A DNA stretch of 6,203 bases from assembly GCA_025356795.1 (NCBI GenBank), contig JANXRR010000435.1, positions 1 to 6,203 on the forward strand, written 5' to 3'. The position numbers and the translations under genes were made by a program. The notes below the pieces were generated by a model. That model saw only the letters and a list, made by a program, of their open reading frames with translations, made no database searches and was not told where the DNA came from. Position 1 is the stretch's first letter. The number at the start of each line of letters is the position of its first letter. Source of the stretch: Bacteroidia bacterium (GTDB taxonomy: Bacteria; Bacteroidota; Bacteroidia; Cytophagales; Cyclobacteriaceae). Below are positions 1 through 5,961 of the stretch, in pieces.

Positions 1-90
1 TTCACTAAACTCCTTGTAACTAGATGACTATCAATGTCCCCAGAGGGGTGTCACCAACTATTTTTCAGTAATATGCCAACATTTGACAAG

Positions 91-98
91 CAAACTTA
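91..98 (-). promoter_or_regulatory. Candidate Bacteroidota -7 box pointing out of the left edge
   Basis: Read on the minus strand this octamer is TAAGTTTG, an exact match to the Bacteroidota -7 consensus TAnnTTTG. It lies about 25 nt beyond the pth stop and would start a transcript near position 84 running out of the window. The -33 region is poor: a TGGTTT lies roughly 17-22 nt upstream, but there is no clean TTG at ideal spacing. The rest of 1-123 contains no open reading frame that I can support on either strand. An exact octamer match is common by chance in AT-rich DNA, so this is tentative. Confidence 0.3.
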
Positions 99-123
99 CA
101 TGATGATTTTTTAAACCAGCTTA

Positions 124-684
124 CTAGTTGTTGAATAAACTCATCGTTTTTTCAATACCGAGGGTAGAAAATGAATGAATAGCCTCTACTGCTTTGTCCA
201 TTTTAGAAGGAAGGTCTTCAAATTCTATCTTCTCAAATCTGCTTAAAACAAAATCCACTTGCTGGCCTTTGGAAAAATTATTGCCTATTCCGAACCTTAG
301 CCTGGCATACTCTTGCCCCCCTAAAATCAATTCAATATTTTTTAAACCATTATGACCAGCGGCACCTCCTTTTGGCTTCATACGAATAGATCCAAATGGC
401 AATGCCAGATCATCAACGATTATTAGCACATTTTCTTTTGGGATTTTTAAGTCTTGCATCCAATAAGCAACTGCCTTTCCACTAAGGTTCATATATGTGG
501 TGGGTTTAACTAAATGAAGTTGGTGCCCTTTGTATTTGATTTCCGTTTTATCGGCCAACCGTTGAGTTGTAAAATCTACTTTATTAATATCTGCTAATCG
601 ATCAAGAATAAGAAAACCAATATTATGCCTGGTGAGCTCATATTCATTCCCAATATTTCCCAACCCTACAATTAAATATTTCAT
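124..684 (-). CDS. pth: Peptidyl-tRNA hydrolase (Pth)
   Basis: This enzyme cleaves the ester bond of peptidyl-tRNAs that drop off the ribosome, recycling tRNA in the cytoplasm. The 186-residue length is normal for bacterial Pth. The N-terminal signature [15 protein letters not shown] spans residues 7-21 and contains the substrate-binding Asn10 and catalytic His20. [13 protein letters not shown] follows at 60-72, with Asn66 corresponding to E. coli Asn68. VDDLALPFG at 90-98 has Asp91 in the place of catalytic Asp93, and GHNGLK at 110-115 has Asn112 in the place of Asn114. The usual Pro of GLGNPG is Ile11, a conservative change away from the catalytic residues. The start is an ATG directly before [10 protein letters not shown], as expected for the family; no Shine-Dalgarno is visible. 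The gene ends in tandem stops, TAG then TAA. It follows rplY in the same direction with a 79-nt gap holding a hairpin. Confidence 0.97.
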   Translation of the reverse strand: MKYLIVGLGNIGNEYELTRHNIGFLILDRLADINKVDFTTQRLADKTEIKYKGHQLHLVKPTTYMNLSGKAVAYWMQDLKIPKENVLIIVDDLALPFGSIRMKPKGGAAGHNGLKNIELILGGQEYARLRFGIGNNFSKGQQVDFVLSRFEKIEFEDLPSKMDKAVEAIHSFSTLGIEKTMSLFNN

Positions 685-702
685 TGTATTGTTTCTAACC
701 TT

Positions 703-738
703 AAAAATAAAAAATCCTACCCTTAATGAAGGATAGGA
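703..738 (-). terminator. Terminator-like hairpin between rplY and pth
   Basis: On the minus strand TCCTA pairs with TAGGA (738-734 with 719-715) and CCTT with AAGG (732-729 with 724-721). A single internal mismatch separates the two helices, and the loop is CATT. The hairpin is followed at once by six T, one A and five T (714-703), which is the layout of a rho-independent terminator reading away from rplY. The stem is only moderately stable. It sits 25 nt after the rplY stop, and the tract ends just 18 nt before the pth ATG, so it may act as a partial terminator or as an mRNA processing or stability element inside an operon. Confidence 0.6.
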
Positions 739-763
739 CTTTATATTTTAAGAGATGATAGTG

Positions 764-1450
764 TTATTTTTTTCCAGCTTCTTTCTTAGGAGCATCAGCT
801 TTTTTAGGAGCTTCGCCTTTTTTAGCGTCAGCAGCAGGGGCAGCGCCAGCAACAGGAGCAGCACCAGCGGCAGGAGCAGCCGCAGCAGATTCTTCAGCTA
901 ATTTGGCAGCACGCGGCACTTCAACTACAGCAATAGAAGCTTGCGGAGGATCTAAAAACTCAAGATTTTCAATTTCCATATCACTTACCTTAACAGCATG
1001 ATGGAAATCAAGACCTGAGCAGTCAACATCCACATGATCAGGCATATCCTTCGGGAAACCTGCAATTTTTAATGTTGCACGTTTTCTAACCAAGGCACCA
1101 CCTTTTTCAACACCAGGTGCTTTACCAGTTAACCGGACAGGTATGTCCATTTTAATTTTTCTATCTTCGCTGATGCGCAAAAAGTCAGCATGAAGAATAA
1201 TTTCACTTACTGGATGAAACTGAACTTCTTGAAGTATAGCTTGGCATTCTTCACCTTCAATGTTTAAATGAACAAAGTGGGCTTCATTCGTATAAACGAT
1301 ATCTCTGAAAAGAATTACTGGCGAGAAAAAATGCACTTGATTATCTCCGCCATAAAGTACGCATGGTACATTACCTTCTTCACGGATTTTCTTTGCATCA
1401 GTCTTGCCGAGATTTGCTCTTCGATACCCTATAATCTCAACAGTTTTCAT
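764..1450 (-). CDS. rplY: 50S ribosomal protein L25/CTC (TL5 type)
   Basis: This is a 5S rRNA-binding protein of the large ribosomal subunit. It is 228 residues long, so it is the long CTC/TL5 form rather than the ~94-residue E. coli L25. Residues 1-92 form the L25 RNA-binding domain, including the family stretches RREEGNVP-like REEGNVPCVLYGG (23-35) and EVQFHPVSEIILHADF (75-90). Residues about 98-178 are the TL5 C-terminal beta domain (DIPVRLTGKAPGVEKGG at 102-118). Residues 181-228 are a low-complexity Ala/Pro/Gly tail turning Lys-rich at the end, probably disordered. The ATG is chosen because MKTVEIIGYRR is the expected family start. It lies 30 nt downstream of prs with no promoter-like box or terminator in the gap, so the two are likely co-transcribed. 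Confidence 0.95.
   Translation of the reverse strand: MKTVEIIGYRRANLGKTDAKKIREEGNVPCVLYGGDNQVHFFSPVILFRDIVYTNEAHFVHLNIEGEECQAILQEVQFHPVSEIILHADFLRISEDRKIKMDIPVRLTGKAPGVEKGGALVRKRATLKIAGFPKDMPDHVDVDCSGLDFHHAVKVSDMEIENLEFLDPPQASIAVVEVPRAAKLAEESAAAAPAAGAAPVAGAAPAADAKKGEAPKKADAPKKEAGKK
840..893 (-). repeat. Degenerate 18-bp tandem repeat in the L25 tail
   Basis: On the plus strand two adjacent 18-bp units, 840-857 and 858-875, match at 15 of 18 positions. A decayed third copy follows at 876-893, and weaker similarity precedes them at 822-839. They encode the alternating Ala/Pro/Gly segment AAPAAGAAPVAGAAP (191-205) of L25. The local GC content is far above the flanking sequence. This is a coding low-complexity repeat, likely to vary in copy number between relatives. 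Confidence 0.55.
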
Positions 1451-1480
1451 AATTGTTTATTTGGTTTAGTTTAAAATTGA

Positions 1481-2410
1481 TTACAGTCTTATAAAAAGTG
1501 AACTGATAGATTCATGATCGTGGATTTTACGAATAGCCTTCGCGAAAAGATCAGATACAGTGAGTACTTTTATTTTTGGAGTGGTGTGCTTTAGAGGAAT
1601 AGTGTCTGTTACTACTAATTCTTCTAGCATTGAGTTTTCGATATTTTCGTATGCTTTGCCAGATAATACAGGATGAGTGCAAACAGCTCTTACAGATTTA
1701 GCACCCTTCTCTTTTAGCAAAGCTGCTGCTTTGCATATTGTTCCTGCTGTGTCAACTAAGTCATCGACAAGTACCACATCTTTTCCTTCTACTTCGCCAA
1801 TTAAGCGCATGGATTCAACTTTGTTTGCTTCTTTTCGATACTTATCGCAAACAGCAAGTTCGGCATTAAAGAATTTGGCGAAACTTCTGGCGCGTTTAAT
1901 TCCGCCAACATCAGGTGAGGCAAACATAATATCTGCAAGCCCCAACGATTTTAAATAAGGAACGAAAATATAAGCACCATCCAGATGATCTACCGGTATA
2001 TCAAAAAAACCTTGAATTTGATCGGCATGGAGATCGCATGCCATAATCCTATCTGCACCTGCGGCAGAAAGCAAATTCGCAATTAATTTTGCAGCAATGG
2101 CAACTCTTGGCTTATCTTTTCTATCTTGACGGGCATATCCAAAATAAGGAATAATTACGTTAACGTTTTGAGAGCTAGCTCGTTTAGCAGCATCTATCAT
2201 CAAGACTAATTCTAAAAAATTATCTGCGGGAGCTCCTGTTGACTGAACAATGAAAACATCATGACCTCGAACCGACTCCATTATATAAGGAGACATTTCA
2301 CCATCGCTAAATTGCTGATAGTCAACTATACCCAGAGGTTCGCCATAAGCATGAGCTATTTTCTCTGCCAAATAGATTGAAGCCCTTCCCGAAAAGATTT
2401 TAACGGCCAT
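1481..2410 (-). CDS. prs: Ribose-phosphate pyrophosphokinase (PRPP synthetase)
   Basis: This cytoplasmic enzyme transfers pyrophosphate from ATP to ribose 5-phosphate to make PRPP, the precursor of purines, pyrimidines, NAD, histidine and tryptophan. The 309 residues fit class I bacterial Prs. FSDGEMSPYI is at 34-43. The ATP-binding segment YFGYARQDRK is at 89-98, followed by PRVAIAAKLIANLL (101-114). The metal/ATP motif DLHADQIQGFFDIPVDHL is at 126-143, and SPDVGG at 165-170. The flexible catalytic loop region CDKYRKEAN is at 188-196. The PRPP loop VLVDDLVDTAGTICKA spans 213-228, and the C-terminus HESISSLF is typical. The ATG is the family start, just before VKIFSG. Upstream there are only 10 nt (AATTAAAGAA on the coding strand) before the T-tract of a strong terminator that ends the tRNA-Gln gene, so no promoter fits in the gap. 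rplY follows 30 nt downstream, and the three genes probably form one operon with pth. Confidence 0.97.
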   Translation of the reverse strand: MAVKIFSGRASIYLAEKIAHAYGEPLGIVDYQQFSDGEMSPYIMESVRGHDVFIVQSTGAPADNFLELVLMIDAAKRASSQNVNVIIPYFGYARQDRKDKPRVAIAAKLIANLLSAAGADRIMACDLHADQIQGFFDIPVDHLDGAYIFVPYLKSLGLADIMFASPDVGGIKRARSFAKFFNAELAVCDKYRKEANKVESMRLIGEVEGKDVVLVDDLVDTAGTICKAAALLKEKGAKSVRAVCTHPVLSGKAYENIENSMLEELVVTDTIPLKHTTPKIKVLTVSDLFAKAIRKIHDHESISSLFIRL

Positions 2411-2420
2411 TTCTTTAATT

Positions 2421-2448
2421 AAAAACCCGCCCTGAGGCGGGTTTTTTT
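2421..2448 (-). terminator. Strong intrinsic terminator after tRNA-Gln, abutting prs
   Basis: A perfect hairpin pairs CCCGCC (2426-2431) with GGCGGG (2436-2441) around a four-base loop. It is extended by five A-T pairs, 2421-2425 with 2442-2446. Read on the minus strand the 3' arm ends in five T, giving a classic rho-independent terminator for the tRNA transcript. On the plus strand the 3' side has seven T, so the structure could also stop antisense transcription. It begins 3 nt beyond the tRNA 3' end and finishes 10 nt before the prs ATG. Confidence 0.88.
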
Positions 2449-2451
2449 ATG

Positions 2452-2522
2452 TTGTCCTACTAGGATTCGAACCTAGAAAGGCAGAATCAAAATCTGCAGT
2501 GTTACCATTACACCATAGGACA
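2452..2522 (-). tRNA. tRNA-Gln, anticodon UUG
   Basis: The 71-nt minus-strand sequence folds into a full cloverleaf. The acceptor stem pairs TGTCCTA with TAGGACA, and the discriminator base is A. The D stem is GTGT/ACAC with loop AATGGTA. The anticodon stem GCAGA/TCTGC encloses TTTTGAT, with anticodon TTG at 2488-2490. The variable loop is four bases (CTTT), and the T stem CTAGG/CCTAG has loop TTCGAAT. The weak U1-A72 first pair is a known identity feature of tRNA-Gln. The 3' CCA is not encoded (CAT follows the discriminator), so it must be added after transcription. It precedes prs on the same strand and has a good promoter 22 nt upstream. Confidence 0.97.
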
Positions 2523-2544
2523 AGGTAACCTTAAAAAAGGTGTG

Positions 2545-2575
2545 CAAAGGTAGAATTATTTTTTAAAAGCGAAAA
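2545..2575 (-). promoter_or_regulatory. Promoter of tRNA-Gln (and probably prs operon)
   Basis: On the minus strand TACCTTTG (2552-2545) is an exact match to the Bacteroidota -7 box TAnnTTTG. The upstream -33 region is T-rich (TTTTC at 2575-2571), 18 nt from the -7 box, and only loosely resembles TTTG. Initiation would fall near 2538-2540, about 16-18 nt before the mature tRNA 5' end. It is the only good promoter match I find upstream of prs on this strand, so it may serve the tRNA and the following genes. Confidence 0.62.
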
Positions 2576-2611
2576 TGAGTTCCAATCATTTTAAAATGAA
2601 GAACAATCAAT

Positions 2612-3184
2612 TTACATTTCTGTATCTGGAACTGTTTGAGCAGCAGTCTCGAAACCTTCTGCCCAAAAACGATATTTATCTAAAATTGAAATGACGGCAT
2701 TTCTCAAATGGCGCTCATTGTTAAAATCAATGTTGCCATATTGCATGGTGGCATATCCTTGCCAGATAGATCGGCTCTGGCGCCTGTCAAAAAACTGAAT
2801 TAATAATGTGCCGGTTTTAAGATTGAATTTGCGTGGGCTGTAATCTAGGTTTGAGTTTTGACTTTTGGCCCATTCTTCAATGTCAGGCTGGTTATAGCCG
2901 TTGAATTTTAATGAATCAGAAAATAATTTGTAGCCAATGATCAAATGGGGTTTTCGGTCACTCCGCTTGTAGCCTAAAAATTTCATCCTTGAGATTATCG
3001 ATTTTTGAACCGCTTCATTGTTCATTGTTGAATCATGGAAGCCTATTGGTGTTAACAAATCGAATGTTCGGTATCGTTTGAAATTACCCTTATAGCTATA
3101 ATCATATTCTACGGGCAATTCTTTAAAGCCAAGACAGGAAGAAAGAAGTGTGAGTAAGAGCAAAAAGGGCAAACATTTTTTCAT
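2612..3184 (-). CDS. DUF4136-like outer lipoprotein, function unknown
   Basis: This predicted lipoprotein has 190 residues. The ATG at 3184 is preferred over an in-frame ATG at 3235. It gives a clean lipoprotein signal peptide: KK at 2-3, a Leu-rich core, and lipobox LSSC with the acylated Cys at 17. The 17 extra residues of the longer form would bury this signal, and a candidate promoter overlaps them. The mature part resembles the DUF4136 family. YDYSYKGNFKRYRTFDLL (27-44) is its usual opening, KPHLIIGYKL (78-87) resembles the PDLLV-Y strand, and GTLLIQFFDRR...IWQGYA (125-145) resembles the GTL-V-D...W-G-A core. RNAVISILDKY (161-171) is the closing helix, in which the usual Phe-Pro is replaced. 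Residues 172-190 are an extra tail. The role of DUF4136 proteins is not established; a cell-envelope location is inferred. It is transcribed divergently from ppc. Confidence 0.8.
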   Translation of the reverse strand: MKKCLPFLLLLTLLSSCLGFKELPVEYDYSYKGNFKRYRTFDLLTPIGFHDSTMNNEAVQKSIISRMKFLGYKRSDRKPHLIIGYKLFSDSLKFNGYNQPDIEEWAKSQNSNLDYSPRKFNLKTGTLLIQFFDRRQSRSIWQGYATMQYGNIDFNNERHLRNAVISILDKYRFWAEGFETAAQTVPDTEM

Positions 3185-3207
3185 AGTTATTAGTATGAAC
3201 TTTAAAT

Positions 3208-3239
3208 CAAAATTTAAGAATTTAAAAATTAACAATCAA
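3208..3239 (-). promoter_or_regulatory. Candidate promoter of the DUF4136-like lipoprotein gene
   Basis: On the minus strand TAAATTTT (3216-3209), followed by G, matches seven of eight bases of TAnnTTTG. A TTG lies 20 nt upstream (3239-3237), and another lies 16 nt upstream (3235-3233). Initiation would be near 3202, leaving a leader of about 18 nt to the ATG at 3184. The region is very AT-rich, so chance matches are likely. Its position inside the longer reading frame supports the shorter start. Confidence 0.35.
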
Positions 3240-3243
3240 GTTA

Positions 3244-3276
3244 TTTGTTGGTAGTGGATGGAAGTATCTATTTTGG
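3244..3276 (+). promoter_or_regulatory. Candidate promoter of ppc
   Basis: TTTGTTG at 3244-3250 supplies a -33 type element. TATTTTGG at 3269-3276 is a near match to the -7 consensus TAnnTTTG, with an 18-nt spacer. Initiation would be near 3282, giving a leader of roughly 28 nt before the ppc ATG. The arrangement and spacing fit Bacteroidota promoters, but the -7 box is imperfect. Confidence 0.42.
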
Positions 3277-3310
3277 GGTAAATTGAGGAATTACAAAACA
3301 ACAAGTTTTT

Positions 3311-5878
3311 ATGTTAAAAAAATATAATCAAGAGGTAGGAGCTAGGTATCACATTTATAATAGCCTCTTTTTAAATCTTCCGTTTAGGAATATTTCTAGG
3401 ATTGGCACCTTGCTTCCTTTGCTACAGCAATATTGTGAAACCGGTTTTGAAAATGGAAAATCAGCTAAGGAAATACTTCAAACTTTTTTCGATGACTTTG
3501 TTTCTAATGAAAAAGAGGGAGATACGTTTGATTTTCTTTTCAGCGTAATTCAATATGTTGAGCGTCAGGTAGCATTGTTTGATTCAATTGAAGACTCAGC
3601 GTTTGAACTGGTAAATGATGTTCAAGGAAAAGGAACTATTCCTGCGCTTCTTTTGAGAACTTCAGTAGAAAATAAAACAGAAGAACTCAAAGCAAGGTTA
3701 AATGACTTTAGCATGCGTTTAGTTTTAACTGCGCATCCAACTCAGTTTTATCCTGGCCATGTGTTGGGCATTCTTACTGATTTGGAAAAATCCATCCGCG
3801 AAAGCGATCTTAACCAAATCAATTTACTTCTACAGCAACTGGGCAAAACCGGATTTATCAATCAGCAGAAACCAACCCCTTACGATGAGGCCGTTAGCCT
3901 TTGTTGGTTTTTAGAAAATGTTTTCTATACTACTATTCCAGAAATAATTGCTTCGCTTGCGGAAGGGCTGCAGTTAAGTTTAGCAGATTGGAAAAACACC
4001 AATTTGATTCGAATAGGTTTTTGGCCGGGGGGCGATCGTGATGGAAACCCATTTGTAACGAGTGAAATTACCACCCGGGTGGCGGCCAAACTTCAGGAAT
4101 CCATTTTGAAATCGTATTATAAAGATGCTAGGCAATTGAGGAGAAGGCTCACGTTTAAAGGTGTTGAAGAAATTATCATTGATATTGAAAGAAAGATTTA
4201 CGCTTTTGTGTATAATCAAAAACCAACTTATAATCATTCAACAGAATTGCTCCAAGAATTGCTAAAGGCAAGAGCTATTCTAATCAATGATCATGATGGT
4301 TTATTTTTGGATGTGCTTGATTTATTTATTTTAAAAGTAAGAATTTTTGGATTCCATTTTGCGAGCTTGGATGTAAGGCAAGACAGCCGCAAGCACGATG
4401 CCGTTTGGGACGTTATCATTAGCGAATTATGCAAGCAAAAAAAATCTGTATCTGTAGTTGACTTTAGAAAACAGTCAGAAAAAGAACAGATCAATTACCT
4501 TTTGCAATTAACTATCAATCCTGTTTTTTTATCCATAACAGATCCACTAGCAGAAGAAACCATCAAAACGATTTTATCCATAGCTTCTATTCAAAAAACA
4601 AATGGCGAAAGTGGAAGTCATCGATATGTAATTTCAAACTGCCAAAGTGCTTTGCATATTATTGAAGTATTTGTGCTGGCACGTTTGTTAATTGGTAAAC
4701 AAGATGAACTTGCGCTCGATATTGTGCCCTTATTTGAAACCATTGATGACTTAGGTCATGCACAAGAAATTATGGATGCGCTTTATTGCATTCCTACTTA
4801 TCGCGAGCATTTGAAAAAAAGGGGTAATAAACAACACATAATGCTTGGGTTCTCAGATGGAACAAAAGATGGTGGTTACTTACGTGCTAATTGGTCAATC
4901 TTTAGAACGAAAGAAAATCTTACTTCTATATCGCGAAAGCATGAAGTAGTGGCGCTATTTTTTGATGGACGAGGAGGCCCACCGGCACGTGGTGGCGGAA
5001 ACACACATGATTTTTATGCCTCTTTAGGTGATACCATAGAAAATCAAGAAGTACAAGTTACTATTCAAGGGCAAACCATTAGTTCCAATTTTGGTAAAGT
5101 TACTTCGTGTAAATATAATCTCGAACAATTGTTATCGGCCGGAATTGAAGGTGCTGTTTTTGGGAACAAAAAAAATAAAATGAGTGAGGAAGAAAAGGCC
5201 TTGTTGGATGAATTGGCGGAAGCAGGCTATAAATCATATCTAGACTTAAAACATCATCCTAAGTTTGTTCCCTATCTTGAAAAGGTAACTCCGTTATCTT
5301 TTTTCGGAGATACCAATATTGGGTCGCGACCTGTGAAACGTAATTCTGCTGACGGATTAAAGTTTGAAGATTTAAGAGCCATACCGTTTGTTGGCTCGTG
5401 GGCTATGATGAAACAAAATATCCCGGGTTTTTATGGGGTGGGAAGCGCCATTCAAAAATTGAATGAAAATGGAAAAGAGGAAGCGTTAAAAGAACTTTTC
5501 CACAATTCTCTTTTCTTCAGAACTTTACTTGGCAATAGTATGATGTCATTGACAAAAACATATTATCCGGCCACAACTTATTTAGGAGAAGATCCAGAGT
5601 TTGGAGAGTTCTGGAAAAAAATGTTTGCTGAATATGAGTTGTCTAAAACCAAGGTCCTGGAAGTTTCCGGCTTTAGCCGATTGATGGGAAGCAATTCCTC
5701 ACGTGACTCCGTTAAGTTACGTGAAAAGATAGTGTTGCCTTTAATAGCCATTCAACAATTTGCTCTTATGAATTTAAGAATACCAGACGAAGGTTCAAAA
5801 GGTAATGAATTGAAATATCAAAAATTGGTAATCCGCTGCATGTTTGGAATCATTAATGCTGCAAGAAATTCCGCATAA
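3311..5878 (+). CDS. ppc: Phosphoenolpyruvate carboxylase
   Basis: This cytoplasmic enzyme carboxylates PEP with bicarbonate to oxaloacetate, replenishing the TCA cycle. The 855 residues are near full length (E. coli has 883). Motifs in order are: LTAHPTQ 139-145 with catalytic His142; GGDRDGNP 240-247; LDVRQDS 353-359 with Arg356; FETIDDL 475-481 with a metal-ligand Glu476; and GFSDGTKDGG 513-522 with Asp516 and Lys519. DGRGGPPARGGG then spans 552-563, followed by QGQTISSNFG 586-595, SRPVKR 672-677 and LRAIPF 688-693. Departures from the classical enzyme are Asp552 where E. coli has His579, Gln145 for Glu in TAHPTE, and Lys701 where the classical motif has Arg. The C-terminus RNSA corresponds to the classical RNTG. 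Counterparts of the E. coli aspartate-inhibition residues seem kept: Lys749, Arg560, Arg823 and Asn853. These are motif alignments from memory. The start has no Shine-Dalgarno; tandem stops TAA TAG end the gene. Confidence 0.96.
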   Translation: MLKKYNQEVGARYHIYNSLFLNLPFRNISRIGTLLPLLQQYCETGFENGKSAKEILQTFFDDFVSNEKEGDTFDFLFSVIQYVERQVALFDSIEDSAFELVNDVQGKGTIPALLLRTSVENKTEELKARLNDFSMRLVLTAHPTQFYPGHVLGILTDLEKSIRESDLNQINLLLQQLGKTGFINQQKPTPYDEAVSLCWFLENVFYTTIPEIIASLAEGLQLSLADWKNTNLIRIGFWPGGDRDGNPFVTSEITTRVAAKLQESILKSYYKDARQLRRRLTFKGVEEIIIDIERKIYAFVYNQKPTYNHSTELLQELLKARAILINDHDGLFLDVLDLFILKVRIFGFHFASLDVRQDSRKHDAVWDVIISELCKQKKSVSVVDFRKQSEKEQINYLLQLTINPVFLSITDPLAEETIKTILSIASIQKTNGESGSHRYVISNCQSALHIIEVFVLARLLIGKQDELALDIVPLFETIDDLGHAQEIMDALYCIPTYREHLKKRGNKQHIMLGFSDGTKDGGYLRANWSIFRTKENLTSISRKHEVVALFFDGRGGPPARGGGNTHDFYASLGDTIENQEVQVTIQGQTISSNFGKVTSCKYNLEQLLSAGIEGAVFGNKKNKMSEEEKALLDELAEAGYKSYLDLKHHPKFVPYLEKVTPLSFFGDTNIGSRPVKRNSADGLKFEDLRAIPFVGSWAMMKQNIPGFYGVGSAIQKLNENGKEEALKELFHNSLFFRTLLGNSMMSLTKTYYPATTYLGEDPEFGEFWKKMFAEYELSKTKVLEVSGFSRLMGSNSSRDSVKLREKIVLPLIAIQQFALMNLRIPDEGSKGNELKYQKLVIRCMFGIINAARNSA

Positions 5879-5935
5879 TAGTTTGTACTACTTATCATTT
5901 AAATGTATCGACTCTAGAAGAAGACATGTTATATT

Positions 5936-5943
5936 TAATTTTG
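5936..5943 (+). promoter_or_regulatory. Candidate -7 box for the right-edge gene
   Basis: TAATTTTG is an exact match to TAnnTTTG, ending 18 nt before the ATG of the last gene; initiation would be near 5949. No convincing -33 TTG is seen at the expected distance, so it is tentative. The 83-bp gap after ppc shows no strong terminator. Only a weak AT hairpin (AATTTT/AAAATT around 5937-5955) overlaps this box. Confidence 0.4.
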
Positions 5944-5961
5944 ATAACTAAAATTTATTTT

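Noticed and set aside
36..49. CCCC-AGA-GGGG hairpin as a terminator for pth
   Set aside because: The helix is four base pairs with a three-base loop, the flanks do not pair, and no T-tract follows on the minus strand.
1268..1474. Plus-strand open frame of 68 codons antisense to rplY
   Set aside because: It lies almost wholly inside the well-supported rplY gene, has no family resemblance and no promoter; a shadow frame.
1677..1958. Plus-strand open frame of 93 codons antisense to prs
   Set aside because: Ser/Thr/Ala-rich composition is what the reverse of a conserved coding region gives; prs is certain here.
3185..3235. In-frame upstream ATG extending the lipoprotein by 17 residues
   Set aside because: The extension places a charged and aromatic stretch before a well-formed lipoprotein signal peptide, and it overlaps a candidate promoter; the ATG at 3184 is the natural start.
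4071..4082. Perfect palindrome CCACCCGGGTGG
   Set aside because: It falls inside ppc in coding frame, has no room for a hairpin loop beyond a very tight turn, and is single-copy; likely incidental.
3980..4494. Two minus-strand open frames (85 and 67 codons) antisense to ppc
   Set aside because: Both lie within conserved PEPC coding sequence, with no recognisable domain or start signal.
4952..5000. Loss of the PEPC active-site His as evidence of a pseudogene
   Set aside because: The frame is intact over 855 codons, all other catalytic motifs are kept, and the loop is otherwise well formed; a clade-specific substitution is more likely than decay.
5937..5955. AT-rich inverted repeat AATTTT/AAAATT after ppc as a terminator
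   Set aside because: The stem is only six A-T pairs with a seven-base loop and it overlaps a consensus -7 box; too weak to call.
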